DNA from: Nitrososphaerota archaeon
GTDB taxonomy: Archaea > Thermoproteota > Nitrososphaeria > Nitrososphaerales > UBA57
DNA length: 64,000 nucleotides
NCBI GenBank assembly: GCA_024860875.1
Contig: JACPSZ010000017.1
Location: 62,001-126,000, forward strand
Reading direction: 5' to 3'
Every line of letters begins with the position of its first letter. Within the stretch, counting starts at the first letter, position 1. The translations under genes and the position numbers were made by a program. This document shows positions 54,822 to 63,655 of this stretch, in pieces. The notes beneath the pieces were generated by a model. It was not told where the DNA came from. It did not search any database and was given only the letters and a program-made list of their open reading frames with translations.

Positions 54822-56420
54822 TTGAGCATTGGAAAAACACCAGTCCTCATAATTGTGATAGTTGCCATAGTCGGAAGCATTTTGATCCTTGAGAATCCAT
54901 TTGCAAGTTCTTCGGTAGTTAAGCAGACGCAGACTTCAGGTCCTCCTATTGGCACAGAGATAGGCTGGCAGGCCCCAAACTTCAGTCTCCAGAGCCTTTC
55001 AGGTGAGCAGCTTTCTTTAAACGATTTTAGAGGCAAAATCGTGATAGTAAATTTCTGGGCGAGCTGGTGCCCTTTTTGTGTTGAAGAGATGCCAGAGTTT
55101 GAAAAGCTGAACAGAGAAATGGGTGGCAAAGTCGTAGTTCTCGGCATAAACAGGGCTGAAACTGTAGAGAAGCAAAACGAGTTTCTAAATTCATTGGACA
55201 CAAAGATTACCTACAAGCTGCTTTCTGACACAGATGATAGTATTGCCAAGGCTTACAACATCAGGGTCATGCCTACAACATTCTTCCTAAACGAAAATGG
55301 CGTAATAGCTCAGAAGAAGCTTGGGCCTCTGACTCTCGATGAGATGAAGCAGTTAGTTGCAAAATCGTATATTGAGGCTGGAGGCGGTGAAAATGCACCG
55401 CAAGAGCCTCCGAAGGGGCAGAATATTATCAAGGCAGAACCTCAGGTGCAGATTACCAATGGTGTAAAGCATATCGTACCTTTGAACAAGATACTCTCTG
55501 GAGGGCCTCCAAAAGATGGCATACCTTCTATTGACAAGCCAAAGTTCATTTCATCTGGAGAAGCAAACAAATTCCTAAATGATGACGATTTAGTTTTAGG
55601 GTTGTACTTTGATGGCGTTGCAAGAGCCTATCCGAGAATGATCTTGGTCTGGCACGAAATTGTAAACGACAAGATAAACGGGAAGCCAATTCTCATAACC
55701 TATTGTCCTCTATGCTATACTGGTGCTACTTTCATCAGAACAATAAATGGAGAGGGAGTGGAGTTTGGCGTTTCTGGGAAATTGTACAATAGCGATCTTG
55801 TCATGTATGATAGAAAAACAGAAAGCTACTGGAGCCAGATTTTAGGACAAGCGATTGTAGGAGAGTTAGCAGGCTTAAACCTTGAGAGAATTCATGTAGA
55901 CACTCTGGAATGGAAGGCCTGGAAGAAACTTCACCCAAAAACCGAGGTTCTATCAAAAGATACTGGCATCAATAGACCTTATGGTCAAGATCCCTATGGA
56001 AGCTATTATCAAAGCAGAGAGCTTTACTTTCCTGTAGAGAATCAGGACAATAGACTACATCCGAAGAGCGTAGTCTATGGTGTAGAGTTAGGAGGAAGAG
56101 CGAAGGCGTACCCCGATGCTGTACTTGCAAAGGTTATTGTGGTCAGTGATGTAGTTGGAGACGCGCCTCTTTTAGTGGCAAGAAACCCTGAAACGCAGAC
56201 TGTCAGAATATTTGAAAGAAAGATTGGTAATGCGACATTAGAGTTCGAGTTCAGGAATGGAAAGCTCTATGATAAGCAGACAGGGTCGGAGTGGAACTTT
56301 GAAGGTTTTGCAATAAATGGTAAGTATGCAAACACTCAACTAGTTTCAACAATTGCTCCTGCACACTTTTGGTTTGCTTGGGCCGCATTCAAGCCTGGTA
56401 CAGAATTGTTCCAGCCTTAG
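54822..56420 (+). CDS. Fusion of TlpA-like thiol-disulfide protein and DUF3179
   Basis: A 532-residue membrane-anchored protein: anchor helix (8-24), TlpA/ResA-like thioredoxin domain (about 45-180) with WASWCPFC (C83, C86) and cis-Pro VMPTTF, a linker, then a DUF3179 domain (about 225-525) with ARAYPRMILVWHEIVND, TYCPLCYTG and YGQDPYGSYY. DUF3179 is found in archaea and marine bacteria with unknown function; its own CPLC motif could be a substrate of the thioredoxin domain. It starts at TTG 54822. Confidence 0.82.
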   Translation: MSIGKTPVLIIVIVAIVGSILILENPFASSSVVKQTQTSGPPIGTEIGWQAPNFSLQSLSGEQLSLNDFRGKIVIVNFWASWCPFCVEEMPEFEKLNREMGGKVVVLGINRAETVEKQNEFLNSLDTKITYKLLSDTDDSIAKAYNIRVMPTTFFLNENGVIAQKKLGPLTLDEMKQLVAKSYIEAGGGENAPQEPPKGQNIIKAEPQVQITNGVKHIVPLNKILSGGPPKDGIPSIDKPKFISSGEANKFLNDDDLVLGLYFDGVARAYPRMILVWHEIVNDKINGKPILITYCPLCYTGATFIRTINGEGVEFGVSGKLYNSDLVMYDRKTESYWSQILGQAIVGELAGLNLERIHVDTLEWKAWKKLHPKTEVLSKDTGINRPYGQDPYGSYYQSRELYFPVENQDNRLHPKSVVYGVELGGRAKAYPDAVLAKVIVVSDVVGDAPLLVARNPETQTVRIFERKIGNATLEFEFRNGKLYDKQTGSEWNFEGFAINGKYANTQLVSTIAPAHFWFAWAAFKPGTELFQP

Positions 56421-56547
56421 CCGAGTATAGGCATGTCTGCTGTTGGAAATCTCCGACTCTCGCATCGGACTGCTAAATCGCACAAGGCATAAGCCCGAAC
56501 ATGTTAGGTTAAACTTCTATTTAGCTGTCAAACAAATATTCTGTCGT

Positions 56548-56967
56548 ATGCTAGGCCCTTCTACCACCCAAAGTATAAGGTTCTTTTCGCTGGAATTTTT
56601 CAACAATATGGTAGACCAGCTTAATGCTGATGAGTCACTGGCCAAGGTTACAAAAGGAATGAATACAAACTTGCTGCTTTCTTGCGCCGAAATTTCAGCA
56701 TTTTATATAATAGATATTAAAGAAGGAAGACTCTCGGTAAAACAGGCATCGAGCAACCAGGTAGCAGAATTTGCCTTTTCTGCGTCTTATAATGAATGGG
56801 AGAAGATAGCGAAAGGCCAAGCGAAGATACCTAGCGAAGTGATTTCTGGGAGGATAAAATTCAAAGGTTCGATGCCCAAGATGCTACTATATCTAAACAA
56901 GGTTTTGGGCCTTGAGAGCAAGATAATGAAGGCGATTAATTCAATGAATCTGGATTTTAATCCCTAA
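56548..56967 (+). CDS. SCP2-like sterol carrier domain protein
   Basis: About 139 residues from ATG 56548. IRFFSLEFFNNMVDQLNAD is the usual N-terminal helix, and IPSEVISGRIKFKGSMPKMLLYLNKVLGLESKIMKAI is the C-terminal SCP2 block lining the lipid cavity. A TATA-like AGTATAAGG at about 56570 raises the alternative start ATG 56608, but that would cut the conserved FFS helix. It probably binds lipids or acyl groups. Confidence 0.75.
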   Translation: MLGPSTTQSIRFFSLEFFNNMVDQLNADESLAKVTKGMNTNLLLSCAEISAFYIIDIKEGRLSVKQASSNQVAEFAFSASYNEWEKIAKGQAKIPSEVISGRIKFKGSMPKMLLYLNKVLGLESKIMKAINSMNLDFNP

Positions 56968-57004
56968 CAGGTAAGGTATAATGCTATTCTGCACCTAATC
57001 CTCT

Positions 57005-57952
57005 ATGATGGGCATGAACAGGTTAACCATCTATACCTCATTCTCCTTCCTCCTTGACAGTTTCGATCTGGCTCTCAGGCAGAAGTACAAGGACTACCAC
57101 TTCCATATAGTGACTTTCAGAGATCACCCTGCTAGACTTCTTGAACAGATAACCAAGGAGGCAAAGGTAGGCGTTCCTACGGCTGATTTGGTAATAGCAC
57201 CGCACTGGATGACTTTAGACCTTCAGGTTAGAGGGCTTTTGAGAAAATATGATTCAAGCGAATTTGGTGCGTTTTCAAAGGAATTCTACGATCCCAAAGG
57301 CGCATGGGCAGCGATGGCACTTTCCCCTGTCGGCCTAGCTTACAATACTGAACTTGTTAGCGAAGAAGACTCTCCAAAGACGATTGAACAGGTTTTAGAT
57401 GATAAATGGCGTAACAAGCTGGCAGTTCATTCTATAATTCAGAATATAGAGGGAAGGATGGGCCTTGCCTACCTCGTTACTTTGAAGAGAATAGTCGGAG
57501 AGAAAAAGTGGGACGAGTTTATCCAGAGGCTGAGCGCTCTAAAGCCCAAAGCATACGAATGCATGCCTGAAATGGCATTAAGGGTTGGAATGGGTGAGAA
57601 ACATGTCGGCTTTCCTGCAACATTAGCATGCATATCATACTATCTTGATGTTCAGAACAGACCTGTTGCGTTTAGGCAGCCGCAGGATATCGTGCCTTTA
57701 GTTACATTCTCACCCTCCATAGGATTGGTAAAGAACGGGGAGAGCCCAGAGATTGCAGAAATGGCCTTCGATTTTGCACTTTCAGAAGAGTGGCAGAATA
57801 TGATTGGAGGGTTTGGAGGCAAAATCCCTGCTAGGAATGGTATTGCTGAAGAGGGAAGGATACCAGATGGAGCTACATATTTCCCGACATACGATGATGT
57901 CACGCAGCATTCGAAGTATCTACAGATACTCAAAGGCAGGCTTGGAGAATAG
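57005..57952 (+). CDS. Solute-binding protein without signal peptide (Fe3+ ABC type, copy 2)
   Basis: A 315-residue paralogue of the protein at 3540-4508: shared layout RLTIYTSFSFLLDSF, PTADLVIAPHWMTLDLQVRGLLRKYDSSE, AYNTELV and LSEEWQNMIGGFGGKIPARNG. An in-frame TAA three codons before ATG 57005 proves there is no longer start, and the N-terminus MMGMNRLTIY has no signal. No ATPase or permease gene adjoins. A cytosolic binding or sensing role is likely; the ligand is unknown. Confidence 0.82.
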   Translation: MMGMNRLTIYTSFSFLLDSFDLALRQKYKDYHFHIVTFRDHPARLLEQITKEAKVGVPTADLVIAPHWMTLDLQVRGLLRKYDSSEFGAFSKEFYDPKGAWAAMALSPVGLAYNTELVSEEDSPKTIEQVLDDKWRNKLAVHSIIQNIEGRMGLAYLVTLKRIVGEKKWDEFIQRLSALKPKAYECMPEMALRVGMGEKHVGFPATLACISYYLDVQNRPVAFRQPQDIVPLVTFSPSIGLVKNGESPEIAEMAFDFALSEEWQNMIGGFGGKIPARNGIAEEGRIPDGATYFPTYDDVTQHSKYLQILKGRLGE

Positions 57953-57969
57953 TAAGAAAAGTGTCGAGG

Positions 57970-58091
57970 CCGGTTCCGGTACAGCGTCGGCATGCATGAC
58001 CCATCTATCGCAACTAAGCAAAGCAACTCGTCTCTCACCTTTGTTTATATATGCTCCCCCTAGACGGGGATCGTGCAGGCGGGCGGGCGTC
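57970..58091 (+). other. Conserved promoter-like module, copy B
   Basis: This is the near-identical counterpart of 22720-22833 (minus). TTTATATAT at 58044-58052 is a strong TATA box; CCCC-TAGAC-GGGG and GTGCAGGCGGGCGGGCGT follow. A transcript from about 58070 would read into the structured RNA element at 58112-58184, supporting a small RNA gene here. Confidence 0.5.
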
Positions 58092-58111
58092 CTTGATGAG
58101 AGTGAATTAGG

Positions 58112-58184
58112 GATGGAGGGAAGTGTGTTTCATGACTCTAAAGTGTCCATGGATCTCCCATGGCACCATGCACCTACCTCCGTC
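58112..58184 (+). ncRNA. Structured RNA element, copy 2 (3' of PQQ dehydrogenase gene)
   Basis: GATGGAGG and CCTCCGTC form an 8-bp outer stem with one G-U pair, and CCATGG/CCATGG forms the inner stem with loop ATCTC. Single-stranded GTGTTTCATGACTC (58125-58138) and CACCATGC are identical to the copy at 16254-16314, while the stems differ in sequence but not in pairing. A TATA box lies about 65 nt upstream on the plus strand. Like copy 1 it sits at the 3' end of a minus-strand PQQ dehydrogenase gene. Confidence 0.52.
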
Positions 58185-58272
58185 TAGTCAATTGATAGAA
58201 ATTCCTCTAAATAAGCAGGATGGATCATTTGTCTATTTGCAAGAATTATGGAGGGCCCTCCATTAGAGGGCT

Positions 58273-60459
58273 TTATGCCTTCTTCCTTCTGGTGAATAGT
58301 ACTCCGGCCACCACTATGAGAATTAGTCCCACGCCTACTACAGCGTAAGAGATTGGACTTACAGTCTCCACCGTTACTTCCTTCACGACTTCTTTTGGAA
58401 CCTCTTTTATCACTTCTTTGGGTACTTCTTTGATAACTTCCTTGACGACTGGTTCAGGTATTTTATCCGGCAGACCTAGGGCAACAAGAGTACCATCAAC
58501 AGGTGATGCCACGGCAGGTCCTAGCACAAGACCTCCGCCACCGCCAACATGCAGGAAGATCTTCATCTTTCCATTTTTGTCTGCCCCTGTTGTTGGCATC
58601 ACATTCACAGGTATGCCAAAGAACCTCTCATTGAGGAGTTTCCCAGTCTCCGCATCGTAGAATCTCAAGTTTCCATCACCAGCATAGGCCAAAACCATTC
58701 CTCCAGTTACGCTTAGTCCTCCTCTGAACCCGAAACCGTCAATTCTGCTGGTCCACTTCGACTTGCCAGTATTGACATCGACGGCCCAAATATTCGTGTT
58801 TGTCCTGTCAGCGTATTTTGGATCAGCGTAGTGTCTTTGGACGTTACCTTGATTACCAAAGTCCCTAACCGGCGTGATTGTTAGAGTTCTGGGTTCGTTT
58901 AATGAGGCTACATAGACGTACTTGCCGTCATAGGCTATGTCCGATTCTATGCAGAATGTGTAGCAGATGCTAAATAGAGGAGTGGTCTTTGGATAGTGAG
59001 GCCATGGTTTGGCCATATCTTGTTTTGTCATTCTGCAACAGGCATCGGGACCTCTCGGATTGTTATTTTGATCCACTCCGTAGTTAAGTTCAGTATTCCT
59101 CACTGTTGTAGGAGGATCAAATACCCAGAATGGCTTTCCATTCGTTGCGTCGAGTGCAAATACCTGTCCGCTCTTGCAACTCTTTATGTACGCTTTCTTT
59201 CCTTGCACCTGTCCTATAATGCCGGCCCATGAGCAGTCATAGTCCCACAGGTCATGAGGTACTGATTGGAACCACCACACAAGCTTCCCTGTTCTAACAT
59301 CGTGTGCAGTATAGCCGCTACCATGCAATCCTGGCCCATATTTGTGTGTCATGTTTGGATAAGGTCCTTGGTCTCCCCAGCCCAAGTATACAATTCCTAA
59401 TTCAGGATCAAGAGGATAGTTACCCCATACTGCAGAACCATGATTGGTAGCTGTATGCATCTTTCCGAATGTTTTAGACCCTGGTACTAGATCCATTCCA
59501 TCGTTCTTTACAACGTCATCAGCAACATCCGTGCATTTTGTCGCGAGGTATGTTGGTTCTCTATCCCTTGCCGGATGATTTATGCCCTCCAGATATCTCG
59601 GATACTCGAAGTACCAGCCATTGCCATTTGCAGCTTTACATTGGTTGATTGCCCAGTCAGGATCGCCTTGAGCTGGAGGCGCCGTAAAGACCCTGTAAAG
59701 CCTCTTAGGGTTCTGAGGATCACTCATATCGAATCCCGTTACGAATGATCTTCCTCCTGATCCACTTCCTCCCGCTACCGGGAAGAACATTATGTTACCC
59801 AGAAACTTCGGTGGATGAGAACCTGCTCCAGACATGAATCCTTGATTACCTAAAGAGCCGACGATTCTCTTCGCAGGATCACCGAACTCCGCATTCGTAC
59901 CGCATATCTGCTCTGTCGTTAGCGTCCAGGCAGTTTTCCCGGTTTTTGCATCTACCGCATAGAGCTCGCAGGCTCCCATGCTATTGGTTATAAGCCAGCC
60001 CTTATCACGATAGTAGTTTATCGCATGCACATGGGCACCAGCTCTTGAAAGCCATGGGTAAGTTGCTATTTGCTTTGCGGAATCGAACACAGTGCCGTAG
60101 GTGTTATTCCACAATAACTTGCCTGTAGCCGCATCTATAGCGAGTATTCTTCTATCATTCATGGCTACATACAAAGTGCCGTCGACGATTATTACAGGAG
60201 CACCGGTACCAAAGCCTTGTCCAATCTTTGCGTCCGGAGGAGAACGAACATAGGGATAAATCCACTTTGTTTCCAAATGTTGCACATTATCTTTTGTAAT
60301 CTGAGTTTGTGGATTGTAGCTCCCACCTAACTGAGCCGAATTGATAAATTCCCAGTTTACGCCTTGAAGCTGTTGGGCCTGTGCCATTGGCAGGAATGCG
60401 GCAGGGATGAGTAGAACTCCTACGATTAACAGACTCGATATTAACATATTGCGAGCCAT
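58273..60459 (-). CDS. Membrane-anchored PQQ-dependent dehydrogenase (canonical type)
   Basis: A 728-residue paralogue of the protein at 16408-18765. The signal peptide ends near AQA (28) and the propeller spans about 33-640. PHDLWDYD (401-408) keeps the catalytic Asp region, and long blocks such as NGNGWYFEYPRYLEGIN are identical to the paralogue. The C-terminus has EVPKEVIKEV-type repeats, a membrane helix (about 700-722) and RRKKA. It faces outside and probably oxidises an alcohol or sugar, with a cupredoxin as acceptor (inference). tRNA-Phe lies upstream. Confidence 0.92.
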   Translation of the reverse strand: MARNMLISSLLIVGVLLIPAAFLPMAQAQQLQGVNWEFINSAQLGGSYNPQTQITKDNVQHLETKWIYPYVRSPPDAKIGQGFGTGAPVIIVDGTLYVAMNDRRILAIDAATGKLLWNNTYGTVFDSAKQIATYPWLSRAGAHVHAINYYRDKGWLITNSMGACELYAVDAKTGKTAWTLTTEQICGTNAEFGDPAKRIVGSLGNQGFMSGAGSHPPKFLGNIMFFPVAGGSGSGGRSFVTGFDMSDPQNPKRLYRVFTAPPAQGDPDWAINQCKAANGNGWYFEYPRYLEGINHPARDREPTYLATKCTDVADDVVKNDGMDLVPGSKTFGKMHTATNHGSAVWGNYPLDPELGIVYLGWGDQGPYPNMTHKYGPGLHGSGYTAHDVRTGKLVWWFQSVPHDLWDYDCSWAGIIGQVQGKKAYIKSCKSGQVFALDATNGKPFWVFDPPTTVRNTELNYGVDQNNNPRGPDACCRMTKQDMAKPWPHYPKTTPLFSICYTFCIESDIAYDGKYVYVASLNEPRTLTITPVRDFGNQGNVQRHYADPKYADRTNTNIWAVDVNTGKSKWTSRIDGFGFRGGLSVTGGMVLAYAGDGNLRFYDAETGKLLNERFFGIPVNVMPTTGADKNGKMKIFLHVGGGGGLVLGPAVASPVDGTLVALGLPDKIPEPVVKEVIKEVPKEVIKEVPKEVVKEVTVETVSPISYAVVGVGLILIVVAGVLFTRRKKA

Positions 60460-60522
60460 TTGGGAGGCATATAGGCCTATGATATTTAAACACGATGTTG
60501 AAATTGAGTACCCGTTTAGGAG

Positions 60523-60611
60523 TGCCGAGGGCCGGATTTGAACCGACGACAGCCCGGTCTTCAGCCGGGTGCTCTCCGTAGCCCATCTTTGTCAGGCTGA
60601 GCTACCTCGGC
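60523..60611 (-). tRNA. tRNA-Phe (anticodon GAA) with a D-loop intron
   Basis: The minus strand gives acceptor GCCGAGG/CCTCGGC with discriminator A, TA, D-stem GCTC/GAGC, anticodon arm CCCGG-CTGAAGA-CCGGG, variable CTGTC and T-arm GTCGG-TTCAAAT-CCGGC. The D-loop is 24 nt instead of about 8, so an intron of about 16 nt lies within 60578-60595. This is a non-canonical position. The anticodon loop itself is uninterrupted. CCA is not encoded. Confidence 0.88.
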
Positions 60612-60731
60612 ACGCAAGGTCAAAATTCGCATTTCAAGCTCATTAAAGCGTTTCTGAACCAACACTTCTGGTAGAACATTTCGAATGTTGTCCCAAATCA
60701 CTTATGTTAAGCCTTGATATCCTAAATCCCA

Positions 60732-61130
60732 ATGCAAAAGATCAGAATCATTTTTGCAATCATAGGCATTGTCATTCTTGTAGGACTTTATTTCGCAGTA
60801 TCCCCGCCAATCCAACAGCAAGGTAAAGGAGGACTAGAAGAATTCGAGTTAGAGATAAAGAATCGAAAACTTACCTTAAGCCCTCCAATTATCAAATTGG
60901 TGCAGGGTGACGAAGTAACATTTAGAATCAGAGCTGATGAAGGAGGCGAGTTCCATATCCACACCTACGATGAAGAGATTGGGGTAGAACTTGGTAAGAT
61001 TAGTACGATCAGGTTCAACGCTACACTTGTAGGTCGTTATGATATAGAGTGGCATCTTCCCAAGCAACCCGGCCAAGAGGAAGGCGAGCACATAGTAATT
61101 GGAGCTATAGAGGTATCTCCTATTGGCTGA
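60732..61130 (+). CDS. Membrane-anchored cupredoxin-like protein lacking the copper cysteine
   Basis: A 132-residue protein with an N-terminal anchor (5-24) and a beta-sandwich domain resembling cupredoxins or cytochrome oxidase II-like proteins (KLVQGDEVTFRIRADEGGEFHIHTYDEE). It has no cysteine. FHIHTY and EWHLP supply His residues, so another metal or none may be bound. Its stop overlaps the next gene's ATG (TGATG), so the products are probably partners. Confidence 0.7.
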   Translation: MQKIRIIFAIIGIVILVGLYFAVSPPIQQQGKGGLEEFELEIKNRKLTLSPPIIKLVQGDEVTFRIRADEGGEFHIHTYDEEIGVELGKISTIRFNATLVGRYDIEWHLPKQPGQEEGEHIVIGAIEVSPIG

Positions 61131-62641
61131 TGCAGATGAAGAGCGAAAAATTCCTCTACGGAGTTTTAGTATTTCTTCTAATTTTTCAATTTGAATATGC
61201 AAGCGCTCATGGGTTCGGAGCGAAGGCAGACCTGCCTATACCTGCATATCTCTATTGGTTTGGCGGAGGAGCAGCTGTAGTTGTCTCATTTATCGTGATA
61301 AGTCTTTTTGTTGGGAAGAGCAACAAAATCAATGACGATTACAGAAGATATGACATCTTAAAGTCCTCATGGGTCAGGAAACTTTGGAAGAATAAGATTC
61401 TCCTTTACCTGATAAAAATACCCCCAGTTGGTCTACTCTTCCTTTCTGTAGCAACTGGACTCTTCGGCTCCCAATTTCCTGACCTCAATTTTACTCCCAC
61501 ATTTGTTTGGGTGATTTGGTGGGTAGGTTTCAGCGTTTTGCATGTGCTTGTTGGAAATATATGGGCGCTAGTCAACCCTTGGAAGACTCTTTTTGAAATC
61601 GTTGGGCTCGGTAGATGGAATGGCATCTTCGAATATCCCAAAAGACTTGGGACATGGCCTGCATTTGCCCTCTTCTTTCTTTTTGTTTGGATAGAATTGA
61701 TCTTCCCTGCCAGTGCAAATCCACAAAGTTTGGCAATGGTAATTCGTGGATATTCTATTATCGCTTTGCTGGGCATGTACCTCTTTGGGAAAAATATCTG
61801 GCTACGGTATGGCGAACCATTCTCTGTGTTCTTCAGGTTCCTATCAATGATGGCTCCTACAGAGGTGAGGGTGAAAGACATGACGCTATGCGAAGCGTGC
61901 AAACTAGACTGTAGCAGAAACGAAGGTTTGTGCATAAATTGCTACGAGTGTGCAGCAAAGGCTTCTGAGATAGAGTTGAACCTAAGGCCCTTTGCCATAG
62001 GCCTGCTGCAAGAGCGAAGGATAAGTTTTGACCAAGCCGCATTCATCATACTAATGCTCTCCAGCGTGTCATTTGATGGGCTCATAAGGACTCTCGCATG
62101 GTATAATTTCATAGGGCTTGATCCATTTGCTGGGAGTGAAAGATTAGCCGTTCTTCAGGTAAATACTCTAGGTCTTTTCGGAGTGTTTCTTTTCTTCGTT
62201 GGAATATACTATGCTTTTGTCTATCTAGTAAAACTGTTCTCAGGATACAAAGGGTCACCAAAAGGTTTGGCGCTGACATTTGTCCTTTCTCTTTTGCCCA
62301 TAGCCATGGTATACCAGTTTGCTCATTATTCGACCTATCTACTGATCAACGGGCAGCAGATAATTATTCTCCTTTCTGATCCATTTGGGTATGGTTGGGA
62401 TATTTTTGGAACTAAGAATTACACGGTATTTAGATCCCTTGACTTCCTCGCAGTCTGGAACTATCAGGTTCTTCTTATAGTCATGGGACACATGTTAGCA
62501 GTTTACATTGCACACAAAATAGCCCTTGGAGTCTTGGGAAGCCATAAGACCGTGATAAAGAGCCAATACCCTATAATGATACTTATGGTAATTTATACCA
62601 TAGTGGGCTTATGGTTACTTTCCACGCCCAGCTTAGGCTAA
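61130..62641 (+). CDS. Polytopic membrane protein with six-cysteine cytosolic loop
   Basis: A 503-residue protein starting at the ATG in TGATG. It has a signal or first helix ending SAHGFG, then roughly eleven more hydrophobic helices. The loop at residues 250-280 has CEACKLDC and CINCYEC (C254, C257, C261, C268, C271, C274), which could hold an Fe-S cluster or zinc. The start AHGFGAKADLPIPAYLYWFG resembles proteins loosely annotated as fenitrothion hydrolases in bacteria, a label I would not transfer. The function is unknown; an electron-transfer membrane protein is plausible. Confidence 0.6.
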   Translation: MQMKSEKFLYGVLVFLLIFQFEYASAHGFGAKADLPIPAYLYWFGGGAAVVVSFIVISLFVGKSNKINDDYRRYDILKSSWVRKLWKNKILLYLIKIPPVGLLFLSVATGLFGSQFPDLNFTPTFVWVIWWVGFSVLHVLVGNIWALVNPWKTLFEIVGLGRWNGIFEYPKRLGTWPAFALFFLFVWIELIFPASANPQSLAMVIRGYSIIALLGMYLFGKNIWLRYGEPFSVFFRFLSMMAPTEVRVKDMTLCEACKLDCSRNEGLCINCYECAAKASEIELNLRPFAIGLLQERRISFDQAAFIILMLSSVSFDGLIRTLAWYNFIGLDPFAGSERLAVLQVNTLGLFGVFLFFVGIYYAFVYLVKLFSGYKGSPKGLALTFVLSLLPIAMVYQFAHYSTYLLINGQQIIILLSDPFGYGWDIFGTKNYTVFRSLDFLAVWNYQVLLIVMGHMLAVYIAHKIALGVLGSHKTVIKSQYPIMILMVIYTIVGLWLLSTPSLG

Positions 62642-62773
62642 AAGGCAGGACCTTCACCATCGATCGTGCTGTAGTTATGAGACATGTTGGATTCGATATT
62701 TACATATTTGGAAATAGGATATAAGATTCTGATGATCTATATACAAAAGAAAATCGACTTGCATAGATGCACG

Positions 62774-63277
62774 ATGAAGATTTTTGCAACTGCGTTACTG
62801 TTGGTCATTGGAATCAGTTTCTTCCATCCAGCAGACGCCCACATAGCAGGCGGCTTGACCAGAGATGTTGGACAATATAGAGTCCAGTTCATCTCCCAGC
62901 CCCAGTTCCCCTTCGAGAACGAAAGGGTGATTTTGTTTTTCAACATCCAAAATAACACTAATGGCCTAGACCTCTACAACCAGACAGCATCAGTAACTAT
63001 CCTGAGAGACGGAAACGTAATCGAAAAGTTTCCACTATATAATGCGGCTTATGCTAATGTCATGCTAAATTACACCTTTCCTGGTGCAGGTACATATACT
63101 ATAAGCGTGGAGGTGCTCTCTGCATCAACACCGGTGGAAGCAGATTTTCCGATAGAGGTCAGCGGCGGCAGCACATCTTTGTATATCATGGCCATGGTAG
63201 CTGCAGGCTTGATAACAGCAATTATCATGGTACCTGTCTTCAGAAAGAGGAAGATAAAAAATGAAAAAGACGCTTGA
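62774..63277 (+). CDS. Exported YtkA/CopC-like protein with C-terminal anchor
   Basis: 167 residues from ATG 62774, which opens a clean signal peptide (MKIFATALLLVIGISFFHPADA) followed by HIAGG; an upstream frame to 62684 is not signal-like. The ectodomain is an Ig-like beta sandwich (YRVQFISQPQFPFENERVILFF). A C-terminal helix (about 132-153) and basic tail anchor it. The N-terminal His after cleavage resembles copper sites of CopC-like proteins. It overlaps the next cupredoxin gene by 17 bp. Confidence 0.7.
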   Translation: MKIFATALLLVIGISFFHPADAHIAGGLTRDVGQYRVQFISQPQFPFENERVILFFNIQNNTNGLDLYNQTASVTILRDGNVIEKFPLYNAAYANVMLNYTFPGAGTYTISVEVLSASTPVEADFPIEVSGGSTSLYIMAMVAAGLITAIIMVPVFRKRKIKNEKDA

Positions 63278-63626
63278 AATTTCTGTAGGAATCTGTGCCG
63301 CCACAGGTTTAGTACTAGTTGGACTCTGGTGGAATGGAATTCTCTACGATTGGATTACGCCTCCAAACAACGTTATAATATGGAGCTATGGCTTCCATCC
63401 TCCTGATATTGCTGTAAAGAAAGGCTCTACAGTCATTTGGGAGAACCTCGACCCTGTTCCCCACAAGATACAGTCAGGAAAGCCAGAAAATTCCACGAAA
63501 CTATTCGAGTCTGGTTTGATGTACGAGCGTGATAAGTTTCAGCATACTTTCAATGACGTAGGCACTTACGAATATTATTGCGTGCCGCATCCTTTGATGA
63601 AAGCAAGAATAGTAGTACTTCCATAG
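63261..63626 (+). CDS. Membrane-anchored blue copper protein
   Basis: A 121-residue cupredoxin with an N-terminal anchor (7-27). The ligands are H68 (PVPHKI), C107, H110 and M113 (YCVPHPLM). It overlaps the preceding gene, so this is one operon with 60732-63277. It is probably an electron carrier or copper store for the polytopic protein encoded at 61130. Confidence 0.88.
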   Translation: MKKTLEISVGICAATGLVLVGLWWNGILYDWITPPNNVIIWSYGFHPPDIAVKKGSTVIWENLDPVPHKIQSGKPENSTKLFESGLMYERDKFQHTFNDVGTYEYYCVPHPLMKARIVVLP

Positions 63627-63655
63627 TCAAATAGAGTTTCAACAGCAACAACTTA

